Of a DNA stretch of 64,000 bases, positions 26,062 through 37,611 are shown piece after piece. The position numbers and the translations under genes are program-made. The DNA is from Elioraea tepida. Its GTDB lineage: Bacteria > Pseudomonadota > Alphaproteobacteria > Acetobacterales > Acetobacteraceae. Positions within the stretch are counted from its first letter, which is position 1; every line of letters begins with the position of its first letter. The stretch lies in the NCBI RefSeq assembly GCF_019203965.1, contig NZ_CP076448.1, positions 1,255,001-1,319,000 of the forward strand. The letters are read 5' to 3'. Below the pieces are notes generated by a model. That model was not told the DNA's origin and did no database searches. It worked only from the letters and a program-made list of their open reading frames with translations.

Positions 26062-28481
26062 AGGGAAGCGGCCGCGCCAGCGCCTCCGCCCTGGCGCGCC
26101 TCGGCTTCCGCCACGGCTTGGGCGGCGGCGACGAAACCGTCTGGGTTGAGCGAGATCGAGTCGATCCCGCAGTCGACGAGGAAGGCGGCGAAGTCCGGGT
26201 GGTTCGAGGGCGCCTCGCCGCAGAGGCCGACCTTCACGCCGGCCTTGTGGGCGCGCCGGATCACATCCGCGATCATTGCCTTCACCGCCGGGTCGCGCTC
26301 GTCGAACAGCCCGCGCAGCTCCGCCGAGTCGCGATCCACGCCGAGCACGAGCTGGGTGAGGTCGTTCGAGCCGATCGAGAACCCGTCGAAGCGCTTGGCG
26401 AACTCCTCGGCGAGGATCACGTTCGAGGGGATCTCGCACATCATGTAGATCTGAAGCCCCCCCTCGCCGCGCCTCAGCCCCTCCTCTGCCATCAGCGCGA
26501 GCACGCGGTCCGCCTCGGCCGGGGTGCGGCAGAAGGGGACCATCAGGATGATGTTGTCGAGGCCGATCTCCTCGCGCGCCATCCGCATCGCGCGGCACTC
26601 GAGCGCGAAGCCCTCGCGGTAGCGGGCGGAGTAGTAGCGTGCCGCACCGCGCAGCCCGAGCATCGGGTTCTCCTCCTCGGGCTCGAAGGCCGCCCCGCCG
26701 ACAAGATGGGCGTATTCGTTGCTCTTGAAATCGGAGAGGCGGACGATCACGGGCTTCGGGTGGAACGGGGCGGCGATGCGCGCGACTCCGCGCGCGAGTG
26801 TCGAGACGAAATACGCGGCCTTGTCCGGCCAGCCGCGCGCGAGCCTCGCGATCTCGGCCTTGGCGGAACGATCCGTTAGCGTGTCGAAATGGAGAAGCGC
26901 CATCGGGTGGGCGCGCACTACGGCGGAGATGATGAACTCCATCCGCGCGAGCCCCACCCCCTTCGCGGGCAGCCTCCAGGCGCGCAGGGCCGAGGCGGGG
27001 GTTGCGATGTTCAGCATCAGCGCCGTGCGCGTGCGGGGGATCGCGCCGAGGTCGAGCTCCGTCGCCTCGAAGGGGATCGCCCCCTGATAGACCCGCCCCT
27101 CGTCGCCTTCGGCGCAGGAGACGGTGACGATCTCGCCGTCCGCGAGCGTCGTCGTCGCCGCCCCGGTGCCGACCACCGCCGGCAGGCCGAGCTCGCGGCT
27201 GACGATCGCGGCATGGCTTGTCGCCCCGCCCTGGTCGGTCACGATCGCGGCGGCCTTCTTCATCAGCGGCACCCAGTCCGGGTCGGTCGCCTCCGCGACC
27301 AGAACCGCGCCTTCAGGGAAGTCCTCGCTCGCCGCCGGGTCGCGCACGAGCCGCGCGGGGCCGGAGGCGATCGCCTCTCCGACCGCGGCGCCGCGCAGGA
27401 GCACCCGCCCCTTGCCCTTCAGACGCCAGGTCTTCAGCGTCGCGCCGCTGCGCGCCGAGTGGACCGTCTCCGGCCGCGCCTGGACGATCGCGAGCGCTCC
27501 CGTCACCCCGTCCTTCGCCCACTCGATGTCCATCGGCCGCCCGTAGTGCCGCTCGATCGCCACCCCCCAGCGGGCGAGGGTGAGGATCTCGGCATCGTCG
27601 AGAACGAAGCGGTTGCGCTCGCGTGCGGTGGTCTCGACCGTCGCGGTTCGGGCCGAGCCGCCCTCGGCAAGCACCATCTTCACCCGCTTCTCGCCGCAGC
27701 GCTTATCGAGGATGGGGGTCTTCGCCGGGTCGGCGAGCGGCGGCTTGAAGACGAGATAGCGGTCAGGGTTCACCGCCCCCTGAACGATCGGCTCGCCGAG
27801 GCCCCAGTTGGCGGAGATCACGACGACGCCCGGGAAGCCGCTCTCCGTGTCGAGGGTGAACATGATCCCTGCGGCCCCGCGATCGGCCCGGACCATCACC
27901 TGCACGCCGACCGAGAGCGCCACCTTCTCGTGCGCGAAGCCCTGAAGCTCGCGGTAGCTGATGGCGCGATCGGTGTAGAGAGAGGCGAAGCAGTGCCGGC
28001 AGGCCTCGAGCAGGGCGCGGGCGCCGACGACGTTGAGGAAGGTCTCCTGCTGGCCGGCGAAGGAAGCGGTGGGCAGGTCCTCTGCGGTGGCGGAGGAGCG
28101 GACGGCGACGGCGGGCTCGGGCGTGCCCACCCGTTCGCCGAGCCGGCGATAGGCGTCGGCGATCGCGCGAGCGGTGGCCTCGGGGAACTGGCCGTCAAGG
28201 AACAGACGGCGTATCGCCGCGCCGGTCTCGGCAAGGCTCGCCCGGCCCGCGTGGAAGGCCTCGAGCCGTTCGGCAAGGCGTGGCCCGATTCCGTTGGCGG
28301 CGACATAGTCGCGGAACGCCGCAGCGGTGGTGGCGAAGCCAGGCGGCACCGCTACCCCGGCGGCGGAGAGGGACCGAATCATCTCGCCAAGCGAGGCGTT
28401 CTTACCGCCGACGCGAGCGACGTCGGCAGCACCGACCTCATCGAACCAGAGCACGGGGTGATCAGGCAGCGTATTGGGCAT
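26049..28481 (-). CDS. ppsA: Phosphoenolpyruvate synthase
   Basis: 810-residue enzyme making PEP, AMP and Pi from pyruvate and ATP, used in gluconeogenic growth. The N-terminal ATP-grasp domain begins WFDEVGAADVARVGGKNASL and includes VRSSATAEDLPTASFAGQQE. The mobile phosphohistidine domain has DQGGATSHAAIVSRELGLPA near residue 430. The C-terminal TIM barrel has FSIGSNDLTQLVLGVDRDSA and ends with VGLCGEAPSNHPDFAA. ATG 28481 is chosen for a perfect GAGGAGG eight bases upstream. A pyruvate phosphate dikinase gene 4 kb away offers the parallel PPi-linked route. Confidence 0.95.
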   Translation of the reverse strand: MPNTLPDHPVLWFDEVGAADVARVGGKNASLGEMIRSLSAAGVAVPPGFATTAAAFRDYVAANGIGPRLAERLEAFHAGRASLAETGAAIRRLFLDGQFPEATARAIADAYRRLGERVGTPEPAVAVRSSATAEDLPTASFAGQQETFLNVVGARALLEACRHCFASLYTDRAISYRELQGFAHEKVALSVGVQVMVRADRGAAGIMFTLDTESGFPGVVVISANWGLGEPIVQGAVNPDRYLVFKPPLADPAKTPILDKRCGEKRVKMVLAEGGSARTATVETTARERNRFVLDDAEILTLARWGVAIERHYGRPMDIEWAKDGVTGALAIVQARPETVHSARSGATLKTWRLKGKGRVLLRGAAVGEAIASGPARLVRDPAASEDFPEGAVLVAEATDPDWVPLMKKAAAIVTDQGGATSHAAIVSRELGLPAVVGTGAATTTLADGEIVTVSCAEGDEGRVYQGAIPFEATELDLGAIPRTRTALMLNIATPASALRAWRLPAKGVGLARMEFIISAVVRAHPMALLHFDTLTDRSAKAEIARLARGWPDKAAYFVSTLARGVARIAAPFHPKPVIVRLSDFKSNEYAHLVGGAAFEPEEENPMLGLRGAARYYSARYREGFALECRAMRMAREEIGLDNIILMVPFCRTPAEADRVLALMAEEGLRRGEGGLQIYMMCEIPSNVILAEEFAKRFDGFSIGSNDLTQLVLGVDRDSAELRGLFDERDPAVKAMIADVIRRAHKAGVKVGLCGEAPSNHPDFAAFLVDCGIDSISLNPDGFVAAAQAVAEAEARQGGGAGAAASLQSP

Positions 28482-28606
28482 CGGACGGTCCTCCTCAAGC
28501 ATCAGAGCATGCCGCCCGCCCGGCCGGCCTTGATCTGGCGCATGGGGTGGCGCTTGCGGCGGTGCAGCGTCGCGCCTAGACAGGCGCGGCAACCTGAGGA
28601 GACGCC

Positions 28607-28945
28607 GTGATCCGAATCCTCCTGCTCGGCCTCGTGCTCGCCGGTGTCTGGTATCTTTACCGGATGGTGACGCAGCAGGGCGCCAAGGCCGGCACGCCGG
28701 CGACTCCCGCGACGGAGGACGGCACGGCGAGCCCGGCTTCCGGAGATGGGGAGGCGCAGCCGGAGGCCGAGGCAGCGTCGTCTCCCGAGCCCGCGGCGCC
28801 CGAGCAGCCGGCTGAGGCGCAAGAGATGCTCGAGTGCCCGCTCTGCCACGCCTATGTGCCGGAGGGCGCGCGTGACGGCTGCGGCCGGCCCGACTGCCCG
28901 ATCCCCCTCATCGCGGCGGACCGCCCTGGCCCCGGGGGGACGTGA
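28607..28945 (+). CDS. Small membrane-anchored zinc-ribbon protein
   Basis: 112-residue protein with one N-terminal membrane helix (IRILLLGLVLAGVWYLYRMV), a low-complexity Ala/Pro/Glu linker (residues 25-75) and a C-terminal cysteine knuckle MLECPLCHAYVPEGARDGC followed by GRPDCP, a likely zinc site. The arrangement resembles the PP0621-type small zinc-ribbon membrane proteins. The function is unknown. It lies three bases upstream of glyQ and is divergent from ppsA, so it is probably the first gene of the glyQ operon. Confidence 0.75.
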   Translation: MIRILLLGLVLAGVWYLYRMVTQQGAKAGTPATPATEDGTASPASGDGEAQPEAEAASSPEPAAPEQPAEAQEMLECPLCHAYVPEGARDGCGRPDCPIPLIAADRPGPGGT

Positions 28946-28948
28946 GCG

Positions 28949-29899
28949 ATGCCCGCAGAACCTGCGTCAGACCGTTCCGCTGCCGAGGCGGCCCGGGTGA
29001 TGCCAGCCGGAGCGTCTCCCGTGCGCGAGCCGCCGGCGAGCTTCCAGGAGGTGATCCTCCGCCTCTCCGAGTTCTGGGCGCGGCAGGGCTGCGTGATCCT
29101 GCAACCCTATGACATGGAAATGGGTGCGGGCACCTTCCACCCGGCGACGACTCTGCGCGCGCTCGGGCCCCGGCCCTGGCGCGCGGCCTATGTCCAGCCC
29201 TCGCGCCGGCCCTCGGATGGGCGCTACGGCGAGAACCCCAACCGTCTGCAGCACTACTACCAGTTCCAGGTGATCCTGAAGCCGTCGCCCGAGGACACCC
29301 AGGGCCTCTATCTCCGCAGCCTCGCCGAGCTCGGCATCGACCCGCTCCTGCACGACATACGCTTCGTCGAGGACGACTGGGAGAGCCCGACCCTCGGCGC
29401 CTGGGGCCTTGGGTGGGAGGTCTGGTGCGACGGCATGGAGGTGACGCAGTTCACCTATTTCCAGCAGGTGGGCGGCATCGCCTGCGAGGTGCCCTCGGCC
29501 GAGCTCACCTACGGGCTCGAGCGCCTTGCGATGTACATCCTCGGCGTCGAGAACGTGTTCGAGCTGCCGTTCAACCGCCCCGATGCCGCCACGCCGCTGA
29601 CATATGGCGACGTTTTCCTGCGCGCCGAACGCGAGTTCAGCGCCCACAACTTCGAGCATGCCGACACGGATGTGCTCTTGCGCCACTTCGAGGACGCCGA
29701 GCGGGAATGCGCGCGGCTCCTTGCTGCGGGGCTCGCGCTTCCGGCCTACGACCAATGCATCAAGGCGTCGCACCGGTTCAACCTGCTCGATGCGCGTGGG
29801 GTGATCTCGGTGGCAGAACGGGCGGCCTACATCGCCCGGGTGCGGGCGCTCGCGAAGGCCTGCTGCGAGGCTTGGCTCGCCGGGGAGCGTGCGGCATGA
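28949..29899 (+). CDS. glyQ: Glycine-tRNA ligase alpha subunit
   Basis: Catalytic subunit of the bacterial alpha2beta2 glycyl-tRNA synthetase (class II). The core matches GlyQ closely: [20 protein letters not shown] then [57 protein letters not shown] and the motif-3-like [18 protein letters not shown]. The protein has 316 residues including about 30 extra N-terminal ones ([20 protein letters not shown]) not found in E. coli. An alternative ATG at 29000 would shorten the extension. It is separated from glyS by a vapBC module. Confidence 0.96.
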   Translation: MPAEPASDRSAAEAARVMPAGASPVREPPASFQEVILRLSEFWARQGCVILQPYDMEMGAGTFHPATTLRALGPRPWRAAYVQPSRRPSDGRYGENPNRLQHYYQFQVILKPSPEDTQGLYLRSLAELGIDPLLHDIRFVEDDWESPTLGAWGLGWEVWCDGMEVTQFTYFQQVGGIACEVPSAELTYGLERLAMYILGVENVFELPFNRPDAATPLTYGDVFLRAEREFSAHNFEHADTDVLLRHFEDAERECARLLAAGLALPAYDQCIKASHRFNLLDARGVISVAERAAYIARVRALAKACCEAWLAGERAA

Positions 29900-29915
29900 C
29901 CGGCTGCATCGCTTC

Positions 29916-29933
29916 TACCATTGAAGGGTGGTA
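29916..29933 (+). promoter_or_regulatory. Inverted repeat upstream of vapB, candidate operator
   Basis: TACCA (29916-29920) and TGGTA (29929-29933) form an inverted repeat with an eight-base centre, 14 bases before the vapB ATG. TTCTACC also occurs twice (29913-29919 and 29934-29940). This short stretch is AT-richer than its surroundings. VapB or VapBC complexes usually autorepress through such sites. Confidence 0.5.
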
Positions 29934-29946
29934 TTCTACCGACGCG

Positions 29947-30207
29947 ATGGCACGGCAGCTCAACATCAAGTCCGAGGAGGCCTATCGCCTCGCTTCGGAG
30001 CTCGCTGCGCTGAAGGGGGAGAGCCTGACGCAGGCAGTGACGGCGGCGCTGCGCGAGCGGCTTGCGCGGGAGAGACAGAGGGCGACACGCGAAGAGCGGC
30101 TCGCGCGGATCCTCGAGCACGCAGCGGTGGTGCGGGCGAATGTCGCTCCGGGGACGAGCTCCGAGAGCGACAAGGACCTCTACAACGAGGACGGGCTTCC
30201 GACGTGA
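29947..30207 (+). CDS. vapB: Type II antitoxin, VapB family
   Basis: 86-residue antitoxin. The N-terminus MARQLNIKSEEAYRLASELA then ALKGESLTQAVTAALRERLA is a ribbon-helix-helix-type DNA-binding region (residues 1-43) of the PSK/VapB-like family. The rest is a charged helix and tail (ESDKDLYNEDGLPT) that would wrap the toxin. Translation is coupled to vapC by a GTGA overlap. No clear ribosome site precedes the ATG. The frame of the first codons is also compatible with an extension, but position relative to the inverted repeat favours 29947. Confidence 0.88.
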   Translation: MARQLNIKSEEAYRLASELAALKGESLTQAVTAALRERLARERQRATREERLARILEHAAVVRANVAPGTSSESDKDLYNEDGLPT

Positions 30208-30593
30208 TCGTCGACACCTCCGCCCTGCTCGCCATCCTTCTGGGCGAGGAGGAGGCCGCGCGCTTCGCCTCCGCCATCCTCGACGCCCCGAGCGCCGGAA
30301 TCTCGGTCGCGAACGTCCTCGAGACGGCGATCGTTCTGGAGCGGCGCGGCAACGCGCTGGCGCGCAGCCGGCTCGATCCGCTGGTTGCCGATCTCGGCCT
30401 CGCCTTCCTGCCCGTCACCGTCGCCCAGATGCACCGCGCCCGCGCCGCCTTCACTCGGTTCGGCAAGGGCCGCCATCCCGCCGGCCTCAACTTCGGCGAC
30501 TGCTTCGCCTATGCGCTCGCCGAGGAGACGGGCGAGCCGCTCCTGTTCAAGGGCGAGGACTTCGCGCGGACGGACATCGCCCGCGCGCTCTAG
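30204..30593 (+). CDS. vapC: Type II toxin VapC, PIN-domain ribonuclease
   Basis: 129-residue PIN-domain RNase that would cleave tRNA or rRNA when free of VapB. The acidic Mg2+ site is complete: Asp in VIVDTSALLAILLGEEEA (residue 4), Glu in SVANVLETAIVLERR (near 40), and Asp in GLNFGDCFAYALAEETGEPL (near 98), with the terminal KGEDFARTDI supplying the fourth. It starts with GTG at 30204 inside the vapB stop. Its stop is three bases before glyS, so the toxin gene is physically embedded in a housekeeping synthetase operon. Confidence 0.9.
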   Translation: MIVDTSALLAILLGEEEAARFASAILDAPSAGISVANVLETAIVLERRGNALARSRLDPLVADLGLAFLPVTVAQMHRARAAFTRFGKGRHPAGLNFGDCFAYALAEETGEPLLFKGEDFARTDIARAL

Positions 30594-30596
30594 CCC

Positions 30597-32678
30597 ATGC
30601 CCGACCTCCTGCTCGAACTCTTCTCCGAGGAGATCCCGGCGCGGATGCAGGCAGAGGCCGCGGCGTCGCTCGCGAAGGGTGTCGCCGAGGCGCTCGCGCC
30701 GCTCAACGCCCGCAACCTACGCCCGTTCTGGGGCCCCCGCCGGATCGGGCTCGCGGCCACCCTCGACGCTGCGACCGAAGCACGCCGGGTGACGGAGCGT
30801 GGCCCGCGCGTCACCGCCCCCGAGGCCGCGCTCGCCGGTTTCCTGCGCAAGCACGGTGCGACGCGCGAGGCGCTGCGCGAGGAGGGAGGCTACTGGGTGC
30901 TTGAGACGGCGACGGAGGCGGTCCCCGCCGAGGTCCTCGTCGCGGACGCGCTGCCGGGCGTGATCCGTCGCCTCCCTTGGCCGAAGTCGATGCGCTGGGG
31001 CAACGGCAGCATGTTCGCCTGGGTGCGGCCGCTCAGGCGCATCCTCTGCACGCTCGACGGCGCCCCGTGCCCCTTCGCGCTCGCCCAAACCGGCGACGAC
31101 GCGCACGGCCTCGTCGCCTCCACCCTGACCGAGGGCCATCGCTTCCACGCGCCCGGGCCTGTCAGCGTCGGCGGGGTCGACGACTATGTCGCGCAACTCC
31201 GCGCCCATCGCGTGATCGTCGATGCCGCGGAACGGCGTTCGGTGATCGCCCAAGGGATCGCGGCTCTCGCGGCGTCGGTCGGCTGCACCGTCGCCGACGA
31301 CCCCGCCCTGCTCGACGAGGTGACGGGCCTCGTCGAGTGGCCGGTGCCGCTGCTCGGCCGGATCGATCAGGCGTTCATGGACCTTCCCGCCCGCGTGCGC
31401 CAGGTGACCATGCGGGCGAACCAGAGATATTTCACCCTGCTCGAGGCCGACGGCTCGGCCGCCCCCTGGTTCGTCGTGGTCGCCAACATCGAGGCAGCCG
31501 ATGGCGGGGCGGCGATCGTCGCCGGCAACGAGCGCGTGCTTCGGGCGCGGCTTGCTGATGCGCGCTTCTTCTGGGACCAGGACCGCAAGCAGAGGCTCGA
31601 CAGCCGGCTGCCGAAGCTCGAGGCGGTGACGTTCCACGCCCGCCTCGGCACGCAAGGCGCGCGGGTGCTCAGGCTCATGCGGCTTGCGGGCGTGGTCGCG
31701 CCGCTCGTAGGGGCGGAGGTCGCCACCGCCGAGCGGGCAGCGCTTCTCGCCAAGGCCGATCTCGTCACCGGAATGGTCGGCGAGTTCCCCGAGCTCCAGG
31801 GCTACATGGGCGCGCGCTACGCCGCCCATGACGGCGAGGACGAGGCGGTCGCGCGCGCGATCGAGGAGCATTACGCGCCGCTCGGGCAGGGGGATTCGGT
31901 TCCCACCCACCCCGTCAGCGTCACCGTCGCGCTTGCGGATCGTCTCGACACGCTCGCCGGCTTCTTCGCGATCGGCGAGAAGCCGACCGGCTCGGGCGAC
32001 CCGTTCGCGCTGCGCCGCGCCGCTCTCGGCCTCATCCGGCTTGTGCGGGAAAACGGGCTCAGGCTCGATCTGCGCGCTCTGGTCGCGGAAGCTGTGCGGG
32101 GTGTTGCAGGCGCGCTCGGCCTCGGGGCGGCTGATCAGGCCCGGGTCGTGGAAGAAGTCTTTGCCTTCCTCGTCGAGCGGCTGCGGGTGCAGCTCCGCGC
32201 CGAGGGGAGACGGCACGATGTGGTGGCGGCGACTCTCGCCCAGGCCGCCGCGGAAGGCGATCTCGTGCGCCTGCTCGCACGCGCCGACGCGCTCGCCGCC
32301 CTGCTCGGCACGGAGGACGGCCAGAACCTGCTCACCGCCTACAAGCGCGCGAGCAATATCCTTCGGATCGAGGAGCGGAAGGACGGCCGGAGCCATGCCG
32401 GGCCGCCCGACCCCGCCCTTCTGCGCGCGCCTCAGGAAATCGCTCTCGCCGAAGCGCTCGATGCCGCCGAGCCGGAGATCGAGGCGCGCCTTGCGGCCGA
32501 GGACTTCGCCGGGGCGATGGCGTCGATGGGGCGGCTGCGCGCGCCCGTTGATGCCTTCTTCGACGCGGTGACCGTCAACGCGACGGAAACCGATCTCCGT
32601 GCTAATCGGTTGCGGCTGCTCGCGCGCATCCGGTCGGTCACCGCCCGGGTCGCCGACTTCTCGCTGCTCGAAGGGTGA
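30597..32678 (+). CDS. glyS: Glycine-tRNA ligase beta subunit
   Basis: 693-residue beta subunit, which contributes tRNA recognition and appended domains. It starts MPDLLLELFSEEIPARMQAE, the GlyS hallmark, followed by the B3/4-like core (EGHRFHAPGPVSV, MRANQRYFTLL), an HD-type central domain (LVTGMVGEFPELQGYMGARY), the region IPTHPVSVTVALADRLDTLA-like, and an anticodon-binding C-terminus. Length is normal. It follows vapC by three bases and ends six bases before ppdK. Confidence 0.96.
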   Translation: MPDLLLELFSEEIPARMQAEAAASLAKGVAEALAPLNARNLRPFWGPRRIGLAATLDAATEARRVTERGPRVTAPEAALAGFLRKHGATREALREEGGYWVLETATEAVPAEVLVADALPGVIRRLPWPKSMRWGNGSMFAWVRPLRRILCTLDGAPCPFALAQTGDDAHGLVASTLTEGHRFHAPGPVSVGGVDDYVAQLRAHRVIVDAAERRSVIAQGIAALAASVGCTVADDPALLDEVTGLVEWPVPLLGRIDQAFMDLPARVRQVTMRANQRYFTLLEADGSAAPWFVVVANIEAADGGAAIVAGNERVLRARLADARFFWDQDRKQRLDSRLPKLEAVTFHARLGTQGARVLRLMRLAGVVAPLVGAEVATAERAALLAKADLVTGMVGEFPELQGYMGARYAAHDGEDEAVARAIEEHYAPLGQGDSVPTHPVSVTVALADRLDTLAGFFAIGEKPTGSGDPFALRRAALGLIRLVRENGLRLDLRALVAEAVRGVAGALGLGAADQARVVEEVFAFLVERLRVQLRAEGRRHDVVAATLAQAAAEGDLVRLLARADALAALLGTEDGQNLLTAYKRASNILRIEERKDGRSHAGPPDPALLRAPQEIALAEALDAAEPEIEARLAAEDFAGAMASMGRLRAPVDAFFDAVTVNATETDLRANRLRLLARIRSVTARVADFSLLEG

Positions 32679-32683
32679 GGGCC

Positions 32684-35371
<2,688 letters not shown>

Positions 35372-35480
35372 ACACTGGGGGAGAGCTCCCGCCGCGTCTG
35401 TAGGATCGGCAGGTCGCGCCGCTCGTCGCGCCTCGCCCGGCCGGTTCCGGCAATCCAGACCGGCAGCCGCAGCCTGAGGC

Positions 35481-36308
35481 TCACTCCGCCGCAAGCGGTC
35501 GGCGCTCCGCCTCCCGGAAGGGCTGGGTCAGCATCCGGTCGAGGCGGAGCTCGGCAGGGTCGCGGAACGTCTCGAGCCCAATCGTGAACCCCTCCTGCCC
35601 GGCCGCCGGCTCGGCCCGGTAGGTGCCGAACAGGCGGTCCCACACCGAGAGGCAGAAGCCGAAATTGCTGTCGGTCTCCTCCTTCAGCGCGCTGTGGTGA
35701 ACGCGGTGCATGTCGGGTGTGACGATCACCCGCCGCAGTGCCGCATCGACAGGCGCGGGCAGGCGCACATTGCCGTGGCTGAACATCGCGGCCGCGTTGA
35801 GCAGAACCTCGAACAGCAGCACCCCGAGCGCCGGCGCCCCGAGCGCCACCACGACCGCGATCTTGATCAGCATCGAGAGCAGGATCTCGATCGGGTGGAA
35901 GCGCAGGCCCGTCGTGACGTCGAACTCCGTGTCGGCATGGTGCACCCGGTGCAGGCGCCACAGCGCGGGCACGGCGTGGAACAGTCGGTGCTGGGCCCAA
36001 ATCGCGAGGTCGAGCACAAGGATTCCGAGCGGCACGGCAACCGGGGCCGGAACGTCGGCGAGATGGAACAGCCCGACCCCGCGCGCCTCGGCCCAGAGCG
36101 CGGCGCCGACCGCCCCTGCCGGGAACAGCACCCGAACGACCAGGCTGTCGAGCACGACAAGGCCGAGATTGTGCGGCCAGCGCTCGCCACGGCCGCGCGC
36201 CTGGGCGCGGAACGGGCGGCGGAGCTCCCAGGCCGCCATCGCGATCAGAACGGCGACGAAGGCGCCGAGCCGCAACAGCGGCTCCGGAAGGCCGAAGGCG
36301 GTGATCAT
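35481..36308 (-). CDS. Sterol desaturase / fatty acid hydroxylase family membrane enzyme
   Basis: 275-residue integral membrane di-iron oxygenase family member. The eight-histidine type motifs are visible: WAQHRLFHAVPALWRLHRVH, then H near residues 105-125, AAMFSHGNVRLP near 170, and TPDMHRVHHSALKEETDSNF near 195. Three or four hydrophobic segments are present, and an NFGFCLSVWDRLFGTY block follows. Substrates of such bacterial proteins include fatty acids, carotenoids and hopanoid-like lipids. The actual one is unknown. The start overlaps the XRE regulator stop by four bases (ATGA), so they are co-translated. Confidence 0.88.
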   Translation of the reverse strand: MITAFGLPEPLLRLGAFVAVLIAMAAWELRRPFRAQARGRGERWPHNLGLVVLDSLVVRVLFPAGAVGAALWAEARGVGLFHLADVPAPVAVPLGILVLDLAIWAQHRLFHAVPALWRLHRVHHADTEFDVTTGLRFHPIEILLSMLIKIAVVVALGAPALGVLLFEVLLNAAAMFSHGNVRLPAPVDAALRRVIVTPDMHRVHHSALKEETDSNFGFCLSVWDRLFGTYRAEPAAGQEGFTIGLETFRDPAELRLDRMLTQPFREAERRPLAAE

Positions 36309-36751
36309 CCGGGGCGGGGCGGCTCGTCCCGTCGCGCCTCTGCCTCGGCGAGCGCCCGCGCCATCTGAGACAGCGCGAGCTGGTGCCGCTCGTTGCTGAT
36401 CTGGGCGAAGTTCCGCGCGACCTCGAGCCACAGACGCTGCCGCTGCGTCAGCGGCGCCGGCTCCTGGTCGGAATCGAGTCCGTCAAAGAACCAGCTGATC
36501 GGCACGCCGAGTGCGTGGGCGATCTCGTAGAGCCTGCCGGCGGCGATCCGGTTCAGACCGCGTTCGTATTTGTGCGCCTGCTGGTAGGTGACGCCGATCG
36601 CCTCCGCGAGCTCCTGCTGCGACAGGCCGAGCATCAGGCGGCGTTCGCGTATCCGCGCGCCGACATGCCGGTCAATCGCGCCGGGCTTGGGCGTGTGGCG
36701 ACGGCCTTCCTGCGGGACGCGACCGGGCTCTCTTCGAGACACCCTACGCAT
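36305..36751 (-). CDS. XRE-family helix-turn-helix transcriptional regulator
   Basis: 148-residue regulator. The N-terminal 30 residues are basic and disordered. The HTH_3 domain runs VGARIRERRLMLGLSQQELA then EAIGVTYQQAHKYERGLNRI to about residue 92, including a GRLYEIAHALGVPISWFF ending. A C-terminal helix (RLWLEVARNFAQISNERHQL) may dimerise. Similar repressor-like proteins are common in alphaproteobacteria. It is co-translated with the fatty-acid-hydroxylase-like gene, so it may regulate membrane lipid modification. The target site is unknown. Confidence 0.88.
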   Translation of the reverse strand: MRRVSRREPGRVPQEGRRHTPKPGAIDRHVGARIRERRLMLGLSQQELAEAIGVTYQQAHKYERGLNRIAAGRLYEIAHALGVPISWFFDGLDSDQEPAPLTQRQRLWLEVARNFAQISNERHQLALSQMARALAEAEARRDEPPRPG

Positions 36752-36956
36752 GGCCCCCTCCGAGGGTCGTGGTGGGGACGGGGTGACCCCGCCCCGTTGG
36801 CTCCACATAAGACCCCAAACCGTGCCGGAATGCGCGCCGCGCGAGAGAACAATCGCGTGAGCGCGCCTGCCGCGTTCACCGCTGCCGAGCGAAGTCGTGA
36901 TCAGTCAATCGCTTGACCGGTGTTCGCGGCTGCAGCGCACGCGCCTTGCGGAGCCG

Positions 36957-37418
36957 TCAGGAACGCAGCCCGAGGGCGAGATAGAGGCGCTCGCTCGGCG
37001 GCCAGGCGGCGATCACCGCCTCGCGATAGGCATAGGCGCCCCAACCTGCCACCGCGAGCAGAACAACCGTGGCGACCCAGCCGATGAGGGCGGCCGCGGC
37101 AAGCGACCGGGGGCGCGGCGCCCGGTCGTCCTCACCTGCCGCCCGCGCCTCCTCTGCCGGCGGCGCGGATGGGCGTTCGGCGCGGCCCGGATCCGGACGC
37201 GGCGAGTGTGGCGAAGGCGGAGGACCGCCGAGGTCGGTGGCTCCGGGGCGGACCGGCGGCTCCGGCCACGGCACCGGCGTCTCGGGGGCGATGACCGCAG
37301 CGCTTCGGGCGAGCCAGACCGTGCCGCACCGTGCGCAGCGGACGTTCTTCCCGGAGGGGCCGATCACCCCCTCGGCGACCTCGTAGCGCGCAGCGCAGTT
37401 CGGGCAGACGATCAGCAT
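36957..37418 (-). CDS. MJ0042-type zinc-ribbon membrane protein
   Basis: 153-residue protein starting MLIVCPNCAARYEVAEGVIG and KNVRCARCGTVWLA, the MJ0042 finger-like zinc ribbon (CxxC...CxxC), followed by a Pro-rich linker (residues 45-105) and one membrane helix (AAALIGWVATVVLLAVAGWG), then YAYREAVIAAWPPSERLYLA. Proteins of this layout are common near cell-division or lipoprotein genes in alphaproteobacteria, but no function is assigned. ATG 37418 is chosen because the zinc ribbon starts immediately. Confidence 0.85.
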   Translation of the reverse strand: MLIVCPNCAARYEVAEGVIGPSGKNVRCARCGTVWLARSAAVIAPETPVPWPEPPVRPGATDLGGPPPSPHSPRPDPGRAERPSAPPAEEARAAGEDDRAPRPRSLAAAALIGWVATVVLLAVAGWGAYAYREAVIAAWPPSERLYLALGLRS

Positions 37419-37531
37419 CCGGTCCGGCTCCTCAAGCTGCGACTCGGTTCGGTACAGGCGCTCCCCTGCCGCACCATTCCCGTCCGGGCCCAAGCGCGCA
37501 AGGGCGCTGCCGCGGCGTCGTCGCGCGCGCT

Positions 37532-37559
37532 TTGACAACCCCGTTCGGGGCGGCATGCT
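37532..37559 (+). promoter_or_regulatory. Candidate sigma-70-type promoter of the second Bug-type gene
   Basis: TTGACA at 37532-37537, a 16-base spacer, then CATGCT at 37554-37559. A transcript would start near 37566, about 45 bases before ATG 37612. The -35 is perfect, the -10 moderate. Confidence 0.5.
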
Positions 37560-37611
37560 GAGCACCCGCGATCGCAGCTCGCCAGGAAAACAGACAGAGG
37601 ACACGCCGAGG

